A DNA stretch of 37,816 bases from Paludibacteraceae bacterium. Lineage in GTDB: Bacteria > Bacteroidota > Bacteroidia > Bacteroidales > Paludibacteraceae. The notes below the pieces were generated by a model, which ran no database searches, had not been told where the DNA came from, and saw only the letters and a program-made list of their open reading frames with translations. The stretch spans positions 1-37,816 of the forward strand of contig JAFUEI010000057.1 in assembly GCA_017464025.1 (NCBI GenBank). The letters run 5' to 3'. The position numbers and the translations under genes are program-made. Positions 1 to 12,300 of the stretch are shown here, piece by piece; the first letter of the stretch is position 1; every line of letters begins with the position of its first letter.

Positions 1-345
1 CAATCTCTTCGCCCCAACCATTGAACGTGTAAACAGTGCTCTCCGTCATGTAGTCTTCGACAGCAGGTGCACTCGGTACTACATTCCAGTCAACCTGTAC
101 GGTCGTGGCTTCACCCTTCACTATCCAGGTGATGTCGTACTGGCGGACGCTCTCCGTGAATTGAGCCGTGTAGGTCTTGTCGCCGCTGACGGCTACAATC
201 TCTTCGCCCCAACCATTGAACGTGTAAACAGTGCTCTCCGTCATGTAGTCTTCTACAGCAGGTGCACTCGGTACTACATTCCAGTCAACCTGTACGGTCG
301 TGGCCTCACCCTTCACAATCCAGGTGATATTGTATTGGTTGATGT
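1..345 (-). repeat. 195-bp near-identical tandem repeat (65 residues per unit) in the giant surface gene
   Basis: Bases 1-133 recur at 196-328 with only three differences (positions 59, 110 and 122 of the first copy), and similarity fades by about 150/345. The period is 195 bp, exactly 65 codons, so copy-number change keeps the frame. Each unit encodes an InlB/Flg_new-like repeat opening with ITWIVKGEATTVQVDW and closing with YTFNGWGEEI. The array continues off the window, so total copy number is unknown. Confidence 0.93.
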
Positions 346-3300
346 TGTACGTGCCGCTGAAGGTCAGGTTCGTGGCAGGCATCGTGGCAGGTTCTGTTGC
401 ATCCCAGCCGCTGAACGTGTAACCCGTCTTTTCGGCAGGCGTGTACTTCTCTACTTCTGCATTGTAGTCGTAGGTCTTCACTACATCTTCCTCACCTGCC
501 ACCTTATAGGTGATAGTATATTGGTTGATGCTGAACGTAGCATTTACTACGGTGGTGCCGATAATGTTGTCAAAGTCCGCATCCCAGCCTGTGAACGTAT
601 AGCCAGCCTTCTCCGGGTCGGCAGGAGCCGTAGCTCCCGCACCGTAGGCAACGGTCTGTACATCCCCGTATGCCTCACCGTCCACGTAGAAGGTGACGGA
701 GTAGCTATTCACGGTTGCATCATACAGCGCCGTATAGGTCTGCGTCTCGCTGACGGTCGCTGGCAGAGCGGGACTCCACTCGCGGAACGTGTAGGTGTAT
801 TGCGCCGTAGCGGCCTTCACAGGCGTTGCGGGTGCCGTCAGGGCCGTGCCGCACTCTACATCCTTGCGCACCTCGTTCTCCTCGCCGTTCTGGAAGTCGA
901 AGGTGACGGTGTAGGCCAGTTTCTCGAACGCGGCACTTACCACCACGTCCTCACGACCTACCGTGAAGGTGTAAACACCGTCGGTATGACCGATAGCCGT
1001 GCCGTTGGCTGTCAGCGTGCCGGCTGCCAGACCGAAGCAGTCATCGGCCTCGAAGGTAACGGTTATCACCTCGCCCTCGATGGCAGTGGTCTTCGATACC
1101 TCGAAACTCTTGACATTCGTTATCTGCTCATCAATGCTGATAGCATACGTCTTTTCGGCCGGTGCTTCCGTCATGGCCAGTGCAACGGCCTCCGTTCCCG
1201 ACTGACGGATTACTTCCGCCTTGACGGTATAGAGAGCATTTTTCAGAGCCGGAATACCTAACTGATATTTATCGTATATCTTAACCTTTCTCTCACCTAT
1301 CTTGAGGCTGTCGCCATCCGTGAGTTCAACATCGGTGTAAATCACATATTTGTTGTAGTCTTCGACTGTCGGCAGCGCGGTCATCTCCACAGGCGCTACT
1401 GCCTCGCCTTGACTTATCGAAGGAGCTTCCGTCGGGAAGATCTCCGCCTGACCCAAGTAGTCGTTGTAGCGGCCTTTCAGACCTGTCAGAACCGTACCGT
1501 TGGGCAAACCTTCCAACTCGCCGCCCATAATTTCCTTGGTGGCATCATAGATGAGAATCCAGCCGGTCTCGTCCTTCACGTAGGTGTTCTGCCCATTGGC
1601 GTAGGCCACCGTGAGCGGATTCAAGCGGCGAGCCACTGTCGGCGTGTTCTCGTCGGCGATAAACTCGGCTATCGTCATCGGCGGCAGCTCGGCAAACTCG
1701 GCCGTAACTACCACATCGCCCTCCGGCATGAGGAAGCGGCTGTAGTCGGTGGCTACTGTCACGGTGTTCTCACCTTGCTTCACAGAGATGCTCTTCAGCT
1801 CATAGCCGGCATCAATAGGATTGAGCGTGAGCGCCACCTCTTCACCTACCTTCGCCGTCAAAGGCTCTATGGTGATATCACCGTTCACCATCTCACCCTT
1901 GCTGATGCTGTAGGCAGTCTCTTCCATATATACGGTGAACGACATAACGTAGGCTCGATAACCGCCCTCCGGCGTCGCAATGTTGACAGCCGACAGGTCT
2001 GTCTGGCCGTCGTAGGCCACACGCACAGGCACGATGCCGCGGACACCGAAGTCCTTCATATCATATTCGGTCCCGTTCACACTGATGATGCCTTGACCAG
2101 CGGTGTTATAAGCCGCAGCATTCACCACCACGGCTGCGGGTTTCACAGTCTGTGCAAGATTCAGCGTGAGTGAACCTATCTTGGAAGAAGCACCTAACTT
2201 CAGGCCATAGCCTGCACGGGCTTGATATACGTTGGTTATGTCGCTCAGACTCTCCACCCAATCTGCACCACTGCTGATGATATCATCTATTGTCGTACGC
2301 TTGGTGCTGGTGTCGCTCTCTCCACCAGAGTCTTTGAAGGTGATGGTGAACTTGTTGTCCACACTCACTTCACAGGTAGCGGCCGCATTGCCGTCGGTAG
2401 AGGCAACCGTGATCGTAGCCGTACCTTTCTGCTTGGCTGTAAGCAGGACAGAACCGTCATTCTGCAGCTCGGCACCCACAATCTCGTCAGCATTGGACGT
2501 TACCGTATAGGTAGCGTCATCTGCCTCGTCGGCGTTATCCACCGTCACTCCAAGAATGGCTGTCGTCGTCATGAGCATCTGCTTCTCCGTGGCGGAAAGC
2601 GTCAGTCCGCTCACTTTGACAGGAGCCGTGACAGTCAGCGTAACAGGCACATACAAAGTTATCTCGTTCTCTGCATCCTCATCGGCAGCCTCCAGATGGA
2701 GCGTAGCGGTATATTCGCCCGCCTCATCGGCAACAAACTCAACGGTAAGGTTGCCGCCCGTTGCAGGCAGCGATACCTTGCCTTCCGTACTGCCGGTAAG
2801 CGCGAATGCCACGTGCTCGGAGCTGACAGACGTTATCGTAGCGTCAATGCCGTATTCCGCATTCAGGTTCTCGCCGATGATGCTTATCGTCTGCTCGCCT
2901 TCGGCATCCTTCAGCTTCACCGTGCCGAAGTCTATCACTGCCGGCACAGCCGTCAGTTCGGGCTCCGTCTTCTCGACAAAGGCAGCCGTAATCTGCACGT
3001 CAGCCTGAGGCATCTGGAAGGTGTACTGCGTCTGGCCCTTCACAATCTCAAGGGCTGTCCCGTTCCAGGCAAGAGAAGTCAACTTGTAGCCGGTAGCAAC
3101 AGTTACATCAAGCGTTATCTGGGTGCCAGCGGTAGCGGTCGTTGCAGTGGCCTCCACCTTGTTGCCGTTGGCATCGGCCTCAGGAACGGTGATGGTGTAT
3201 TGTTTCTCCACGGGGTCAGCCGTAAGCACCAGCTCGATGATGTCGTTTCCGCCGCTCACGTAGGGCTTCAATATACCTTCCACGGTATATATGTTGCCGG

Positions 3301-6300
3301 CGGTCATATCGAGACCTTGTTGGTAAAGCTGTACATCGTCGTAGATGTAGTAGTTGCCGTTTTCGGTCACTTGCACTTCCGTGAACTTCAGATATTCGTT
3401 GAAGTTGGCCTCGGTCGGCTTCTCCGTCATCGGTTTGGGCAATACAGCCTCACCTTCGCCGGCAACAGGTATTGTTGTCAGTACCAGCTCGGGCTGAACA
3501 TAGTCACCGCGCTGATAGCCGGTATATGTACCTTGCAGACCGCTCAATATGGTTCCGTTGACCAGCGTCAAGGCGGACATCTTCTTGTCCTTGTCATAAA
3601 TCACTATCGAAGCCGTACCGTCGGTTACATATACGTTGGTAGCGCTCTCCACGTAGGTCACCTGTACGTCCTTTATCAAGGTTGCCGTCTCAGGTTTGCT
3701 CTCCAAGAACTCGGCTAACGTTACAGGAGCCAGTACACTCAGACTGATGCTGACCGTCTTCTCTATCGTCTCCGTCTTCTTGTCCTGAGCCGTAAGCGTG
3801 AGCATTGCCGTATAGGTGCCGGCTGCCGCTGCATTGTAGCTGACGGTCAGCTTGCCTTCGCTCAGGGTTCCTACGGAGAATACATCATCACCTGCGAGGG
3901 CAACGGCTATCTCGCCACGCAGATTCTCGCTGCTGATGGTCAGTTCTTCGCTGCCCGTCAGAGCCTCGCCCGTGTAGGTCAGCGTACCGAAGTCAACCTT
4001 GGCAGGAGATACCGTGATGCTGCCCGCATTCGGATCGGGAGCCTTAGCATAGAAACCAAGAGCCTGATTCTTAATATTTGTGGCACTGGTTGCATTATAG
4101 CAACGGAAATCCTGAGCATTATATACTCCTAAATAACGAGCCATTGTAGCAGCTTTCAGATACGGATTGCCATTGGCATCTTCCTCAAATGTAAAGTACT
4201 TGGTATCTCCGGTATTGATGCGTACGCCGTTGTTTGTATTTGTCATTACCAACCATTTGGTTGCATCTCCGTTGGGAGTGAACATATACCCGTTGGTCGC
4301 ATCTTTGACAACATTCCACAACAGATTAGCAGCTACAGGTGCAGCAATTGTATTATTAACAACCGTAACAGCCGTTGCAGCAGGAGCAGCATTAGAAGCT
4401 GCATCATTGCGCATTGCATAAGTACCCGCATAGTCGCCTTCCCTTGTTATCGCTATAACAAACTCCTGACCTTCGGCAATATCGTCAATGTCGGTCAGCA
4501 CATAGCCGTCGGCTGCAGCTTCACCTACTACGATTGTCACTTGTGCTGTCTTGCCATTGGCAGTGGTAGCCGTGGCAGTGATTTCACCTGCCTTGAGTGC
4601 GGTGATATTGCCTTCTGCATCAATGCTTACCACTTCATCCAAACCACTCCACGTAACAGTCTGGTCAGTGGCATCCGAAGGAGTATAGTTCACGGCGATT
4701 GTGGTAGTACCATCAACATCCAAATAGATATAGTCTTTGTCGAGCGCGATGGACTCTACTGCTATTGCCGTTGACGAAACCGTCACGGTGCACTCGGCCT
4801 TCAGTTCGCTGTTCTCCTGCGAGGCGACAGTGATGACGGTCTGTCCTTCGCCCGTAATGGTCATCAGACCGGTTTGGTCGATGGTAGCTACAGTCGGATT
4901 GGACGAGGTCCATTCAACAGCCGGATTGAGAGCATCTGCCGGAGCTACCACAGCCACGAACTGATAGGTAGCTTCATCGGTTGTGAGCGAGAGAGTGGCA
5001 CCTATGCCGCTCAGCGATACGCTTTGTACGGCAATAGCCTCAAACTCGGCACTAACTGTAACTGCACTTGCGGGCATCGTGAAGGTGTACTTGCCCTCGG
5101 TAGCTTCATAAGCCACCGTGTTCTCCGAAGCATCCGTGATAGTAAGCGTGTTAGCCTTCAGCTGATAGTGCTCGGCAGGCGTAACGGTCAGCGTAACCGT
5201 AGCCCCCTCCACAACAGCCGTTGCAGGGTCGGCCACGATAGCACCGTTGGTCAGCGTTGCTACCGTCACATCAAACTTCGGCAGCTCCTCGAACTCAAGA
5301 GCAAGCGTACCGCTTACAGCAGGCATCGGGAAGGTATAGGTATTCTCCTTGCCTTGAACCGCAGCAAGTGTGACGGATGTTTCACCAACCTTAACAGAAG
5401 CAAGATTCAGTTTGTAACCTGCCGAAGGTGTTGCTATCAAAGTAACCTCATCATTTTCAAAGAGGCAGTCAGACGGAGTAGCCGTTACTGCACCATTCGT
5501 GTAAGATTCAGCAACCGTAACACTATACGTCGTTCCCGTCTGTGCCACCAACTGATAAACATTGATTGCATGAGGATAGCTTGTACTACTCAAATTGCTC
5601 GTAGCGTATGCTTTATATGCGTACGAGGTTGCATTTGTAAAGCCTAAGAAGCGATTACCATTACTATTGTTTTGAATAATAACCGTTTCGTCTGTTTGGA
5701 AGGTGAATGACCAGTCGGAACCGCTGGCAGCTGCCGAAACTCCCGTACTACTGGTGTTAGCCAGATACGGATTGTCCTCCAAACTGAGATTCTTCATATA
5801 GAATCCTGTTTCAGCAGTTTCCAATGTCCATATATAGGCCGGAATAGTTTCCGAAATATCAATGCACTTGGTCAGGTAAGCATCTGTTGTCTGCACTGCA
5901 GAAGAAGACACAGTCGTCATCACATGACCATCCTGCTCAAATACGTACATCTTACCTGCTTCTACCGATGTCACTTTCTGCAACTTATATAAATCTACAG
6001 CCGGTGCAGTCTGCTCCCACTTGGCCATATAGGTTATATCTGCCGTGGCGGTAGCATTTGTCAGGTCAACTATCGTTTGTGTTTCGTCAGTCGAGAGATA
6101 CCAACCAAGGAAGGTGGCGTTCTCTTTCTCAAGGTCAGCCGGAACGGTGATGGTAGCATCTTCTACATACGAAGTGCTTGCAATCTCCGTCTCGCCGTCC
6201 ATGAAGCGAACCGTGTAAACCGTGGCAGGCGTGAACTCAATCTTATAGAAGCGGAGCAGATTCTCCGTAGTTGCGATAACAACTTCTCCTGCTGCCACTG

Positions 6301-9300
6301 CCGTAGCCGGTGTGGTACGCTTGGTGGTTCCTACGGCTTCTTCGCCCACTTGTACACCATTGACGGTTACCCAACGATTGCTGTTGCTATTGCCCGTATT
6401 GGAATACGTAATAGTCACCATACCGGATACCGTGGTGTTAAACTTCAGCGAGAGCAACTGGGCCGACGTGTTGTTTCCGTTGGTAGGCCGCTGGCCGTTA
6501 CCCATCAGAGCCGCCGCATTAAAGCCTTCCTTGTAGGTGATGCCTTCTATGTCGGCAAAGTTGAAGTCGGTATTCAGAGCGGGAAGTGTAGTAGCAGTAA
6601 GTGTAAGCTGGCTGCCTACAACGTCCGCCCAATCCCATGTCGTCGCCTCGCTTACCGGCTGCAGCTGGGTGGCGGCAGCACGCGTGAAGGTGAGGGTGTA
6701 GCTGACGGCGGCCTCGGCACCCGACTCGGGTGTTACCGTGAAGGCTGCCACATTGTCGGTTATCTCAATCGTGCCGACCGTGGCGTTATTGTCGGTGGTC
6801 GCAACCACGATGTCTTCCGCAGCAGGCATCGGTTGATAGATGCGGAGCTCATAGGTCTGAGCGGTACCCTCTGTCAGCATCACCTCTGCACCGGCAACCG
6901 TAATCGTCTTCAGCGTGGCATCGGTCGATGCGGTCTGGTTGACGGAGAAGCGGATGGTGTAGGTCATCGTATTGCCCGCTTCGGCGGTCACGGTAATGAC
7001 GGTTGCACCATCAGTAGCAGTATTACCGTTATCGGCTGCCGATGCTTTTTCGTTGTTCTTCTCGTAAGCTATCTCTGGCAGTGTTTCCGTGCCGTAAGAC
7101 AACTGATAGTCGATCGTGAGCTTGGTAGCGTCCTGCTCATCCACTGCAAAGTCGGCAAGGTCAACAGCCTTATCGCCTATGGTCAGGCTCTTGAGCGTTG
7201 CATCGTCAGATAGCACATACGCGGAGAAGAATATCTTGGTCAACTGCAGCGATGCAGCAGGCACGATATAGTGCGTACCGGCTTCCACGGGGATAGTATA
7301 GGTCGTCCCCTTCTCGCCGCCCTGCTGGTCAGCGTCCTCCAAGCCTGTAGCATCTTTATCGGCTGCCACATAGAACATTGCATTGTTGTTCGGAATGACA
7401 TTCAGGTTGACCTTCGCGGCTGTGGTGAACTTCAGGTAGTTGGTTCCCTTTGTGCCGATGGTGACATACGCATTGCTGTTACTATAATACCCTGCACTCT
7501 CCAGAATCTCCAACCCCTCATACGTCTGCACCGTCTTGTTCGAACTCAGTCGGCCCTTGTTGAAGTTGAATTCGTAACCTGCCTCACCGGCCATAGGAAG
7601 CGCCTCACCGCTCTCCACTGCCTTGATTTGCAAGAACTCCAACTTAGTGGCATTACTGGGTGCGTAGAAATAGATAGAGGTATTGACAGCAGTCTCTATC
7701 TGATAGGTAGCCGTGCCGACAGTTTTGCTGATTGCCTTGTAATCGGTGGTGTTCTCAGCCGAATAGTTAGCCATGGTACCGGCTCCATCGCCTGCCTCTT
7801 TAATATAGGCAATCGTATAAGCTATATCAGAGCTATTGTTGGCATAGGTAGTTATCTCGAAGGCTGTCTTTGTTGTCTTCACGTCGTAGCGAATCCAGCG
7901 GTCGGCATTCTTCATATTGCTGCCTGTCAGGCTTGTATTGCCAGCAGGCACGATACCGTTCACGTAGTTCGGGTCCTCATCGCCCAGAACAGCCAGTTTA
8001 GCTGTAGCCTCCTTGCCGGTTTGGAACTCACCGGTAAGCTGATTATCGTTGCCGAACAGGTAGTAGGTGTTCTCGGCGGCGGGAGCTATCTGCGAGAAGC
8101 GGAAGGCAGCCGTCACAGTCACAGCCTCGGCCGGCATCGTGAAAGTATATTCCGTCTGTCCATCCACGAGTTCGATAGCTGTGCCGTTGTAGCGGAGTAC
8201 CGAAGGCAGATAGTCCTCTGCTGCAGCAATGGTGAGCGTAGCCGTCTCCCCGGCTTTTACCCATGCCTCAGCCACGGTTACCGTACCGTTCTGCATCTCG
8301 GCTACCGACACCTTATAATAGTCTTTCTCTACTACGGTATAGTGTCCTTTGCCATCCACATCGCCCGTCAGCTTGTACTCTTTCTTGCCCGTCACAGCCA
8401 GCACATTGGCCGTCTGCTTCATAGCCTCTGTATTGCCATTGTTGAACAGCACGTTAACGCTGGTCACATCGGCGGGGAAGACGTAGGTAAAGTAGTCGCC
8501 CTGACCTTCCTCCAAGTACGAATAGGTCATCTCCTCGCCCGGCCATGTCTCAAAGAGGTTGTCGCTCTCGTTCTGCCATGCCCAGATGCGGGGATTGCCG
8601 CTCCACTCGCTTCCGAACCACTCGGAGGGATAGAGCAGATTGACCACGGCTCCCGGATAGTCGGCCGTCTTCACAAGGGTGACAGCGGCGAGATGAGTGG
8701 TCTCATTGAAGGTGAAGGTAGCGGTATAGACACCTATACCGTCTTGCGGCAGCGGTTCGCTGAAGTTGCCCGGATCAGCGGCCTCGGGGTCGCCGTACCA
8801 AATGTATGAATTCGCTTCGCCGGACGTGATATCCACTACCTTATATTCCATTGCATCGGTGAGCACGATGTTCTCCACAACGGCGGTTATCGTACCTTCC
8901 GTCAATTGGAAGCGCGGTGCCGAAGCGGGTGTCCAGCCTGCCAAAGCGGCGTTGCTGCCCGTTACAACATACACTGCATCCGTAAAGACGGGCACATAGG
9001 TGGCCGCCGCCGTTACGGTAAAGTCGGTCACTATCGTCTGCTCTTCATCTCCCTGCAGAGCCCAGCCTGCGAAACGCTTCATAGTGGTGGAAGCGGGAGC
9101 ATCGGGCGGCGTCACCACCGCGCTCTCAGGATAGTTGCCCGTAACAATTGTCTCGCCTTCTGCATCCAAGAAGCTGACCGCATACGTGGTCAGACCCGAC
9201 AGCACGGTAGCCGTGAAGCTCGACAGGTCAGCTTTCACAACGAAGCGATATTCGGCAGCAGGCAGTTTGTAAGTGTACTCGCCCGCTGTGAGCGCATTGC

Positions 9301-12300
9301 TCTCCGTCAGCGATGCCTCCGTACCATCAGCAGCCGCACCATAGCGGTTGGCGTTCACCACTGACCAATCGCCGCTGAGGGTAGTGATAAAGCTGAAGAA
9401 ACCGTATCCTTCATATTCTGTCAAGGTTGCCTCAATGGTGTAGGTGCACGACTCTGCATCGTAAGTAAACTGCGGTGTCTGAGCCGGCGTCCAATTGTGG
9501 TCTTTAACATTGCCCAACAGGTAGAGCGAACTTACCGTTGCGGTCTGCCACTCGCCCGTGGACTTGGGGTTGGAAGTATCATTATCCACGTACTCATTGT
9601 TGGCATTGCCCCACGCGGTAATGGTATATACTTTTGTCAGGTCATCGGCCAGCGTGGCATCTACGGTCTGGTTCCAGCGGTCGTCCCAGTTGGGTGTGGT
9701 GGCCGTATTGTTCAGGCGTACGATGTTGAAGCCATCGATATTGCCAGGCACGGTCACGATGTAGCGGCCAAGGCAGTCCTGCTCTGAGAGGATGGCATTG
9801 CCTGCCCAAGCACCGATCTCGCCTATCCAGTACCATACGGCAAACTGTGCATCGCCGGTGTTCCATATATCCGGATTGAAGAGGAAGCTGACGTCAGCCA
9901 CCGGCGGAGCCGTAAGCTGCAGTTTGCCGAAGCCGGCATCGCCGCCCTTCGCGGTTTGCTCTATCGAAACGATATTGTTCTTGGTGGGGTCCAGCGTCAA
10001 CGTTGTAGCAACGCCGTTGTTGCCCGTCTTTATCATTTCGTCGGTAACAACACCGTTTACTTTCACTTCCACGGTTCTGTCAGCCACACTGCTGGTAAGC
10101 GTGAGTGAGCTTGCAGGCGGAAGGAACAGGTAGAGACGGTTGATACCGGTGGAGATGCGCTTGTTGGTCTGCAACTCTTGTCCTTGGGCAATACGCATTT
10201 TTCTTGTATCATCCCAAGGATACAATGCAAAGGCATAAGCCGGCACCTCCGTCAAAGTAATCTCGTCAGCCGTAAAGGTCATAGGAGTAATCTCCTGGGC
10301 GATGATGGTGTAGTCCTGATACTTGCCGTCTGCACCGGTGACGCGCAGCAGTTCGCCTTGCATAGCGGCAGTAGCGGTTGATTCGGCATCAACGGATCCT
10401 ACTCCACCGGCATCCCATTTGGTAAAGGCAGCAGAAACAAAGGTCGGCGCATCTTCACCTGCCATGTAAGGAATAGTGATTGTGTATTGCGTGGCATCAA
10501 TAGCGCCCTTCAGCCCGTTCGAGAAGACAACCTCGTACAGGTCTTTCGGCGCATCGGCCACCGTAAACTCTATAATATAGGTCTTGGTTGTCGTTTCGTC
10601 TTCGGCCGTCACCACATAGCGGAACTCGCAGGGGGCTTCCGTCGGTTCGGTCTTGTCCACCGTTGCACCGGCTGCGGGCGTAACCGTCACGGCAGGCAGT
10701 GCCTCGCCGTAGGCCAGCTCATAAGAATAGGTATAAACGCCGGTCTCTGCATCCTCCGCGAAAGCGGTCATCTCAACCGCCGTATTGCCGAGGCTGACAG
10801 CCGTGAGAGTAGCGTCGCTGCTCTTGGCCGAAGCATCCACCGTGACGGAGCAGGTTGCCGTGAACGAACCGTCGGCCGTCGTAACCGTAATCGTGGTGGT
10901 ACCACCTGCTACCGGAGTAACCAGTCCTTCGCTGCTTACGGTGGCTATTGTTTCATCAGCCGAAGTCCACGTCAGCTGCTTGTTGGTGGCATTGGCAGGA
11001 GCTATGGTAGCCGTCAGTTGCTCCGAATCGCTCAGACCTGCCAGCGTAATCTCGCTCTTGTCGAGCGTCACACCGGTAACTGCAATAGTCGGATAGGTAA
11101 GAGCCAACTCATAGAAACTCGAATTGCTGCTTCCTGCATTTACGCAATATACCACAACGGCATATTCTTGAGATGCATCCAGACTGGCCACCGACAATAT
11201 TGCCGGATTGCCCGTGCTATGGTCTTGACCTACGATATCACCCAAAGAAGGTTGCTCCGAAACATCATATTCAATCTTATATACATCTATATAATTATCT
11301 CTATCGGAATTTCCAGCTGTTAAAGCCTGTACTTGGATACAATTCTTTACACGGAACACATTTATTCGTTCCGAAACAGATTTCAATGTGGAATATCTTA
11401 CTTTGTCATCCGTTGTATTCCATTCTTTACTACCGCAGAAGACACTCTCCGACGGAGCAGACCATGTTGCAGTAGCCGAATTGGTACCAACCGCCCATGT
11501 CTGTTCGGCAGTATAGTAAGCCGCATAAGCAGAGAATACATAGACGTTACCTTTCTGCACGTAACCTTTGGTAGTGTTATTGGCAGTCGTCCATACGTCG
11601 CTTGCAAAATCAGGAAGAACCAATGCCGATGCAGGGAGAGTGGTTACATTCTCCTTTACACCGGTTACTGTGCCATGGAAGGTGGCTGCTGTTACCGTGA
11701 GCGTGAAAGCTTCTGACGTGGCGTTGCCGAAATCGTTGCTTGCCTTGACAGTATAAACAAACTCGCCCTGTGCAGCAGGCGTAAAGACATAGGTGGCGCT
11801 GTTGGCACCCGTTATTTCCTCACCGCCTACATACCACTGCCATGCGGTGGCATTGGCAGCCTCGCAGGTGAGCGTCACCTCTGTTCCTTCCTCTACGGAA
11901 GCCGAACCTGAGGTCTCCCCCATCTTTATCACGGCGCTCTCTACGGCGGCCTTGGCATTGACGGTGATGGTCACGGTCTCCTCTACGGCGCAGATGCCGT
12001 TGGTCTCATCAGCAGCTTGCGAGGCAGTGATGGTGTATTCACCTGCTGCGGTGGCGGTGAACTTGCCGTCTGCGATGCTGGCATCGGTTGTCACTTCACC
12101 ATCCTTCTTGATGGTATAAGAAACGGCATTCTCATTGGTAGAAGAGAAAGTGAGAGCCACCTCATCACCAACGTATGCCGTCGCCTCAGCAGAGAAGGTG
12201 ACGGCAGGAGTGGTGCAATCCGGTCCTGCCTTCAGTGCGATTTCGCATATTTGAGCATTGCTTGTAGTACTGCAATACATATATGCGATGTAATCAGTAG

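Noticed and set aside
161-8809. Long plus-strand open frames opposite the giant gene (for example 161-1261, 2222-3718, 7271-8809)
   Set aside because: They are codon-for-codon antisense to the minus-strand gene, rich in Arg, His, Val and Gly, lack family motifs, and break only at TTA/CTA/TCA codons of the real gene.
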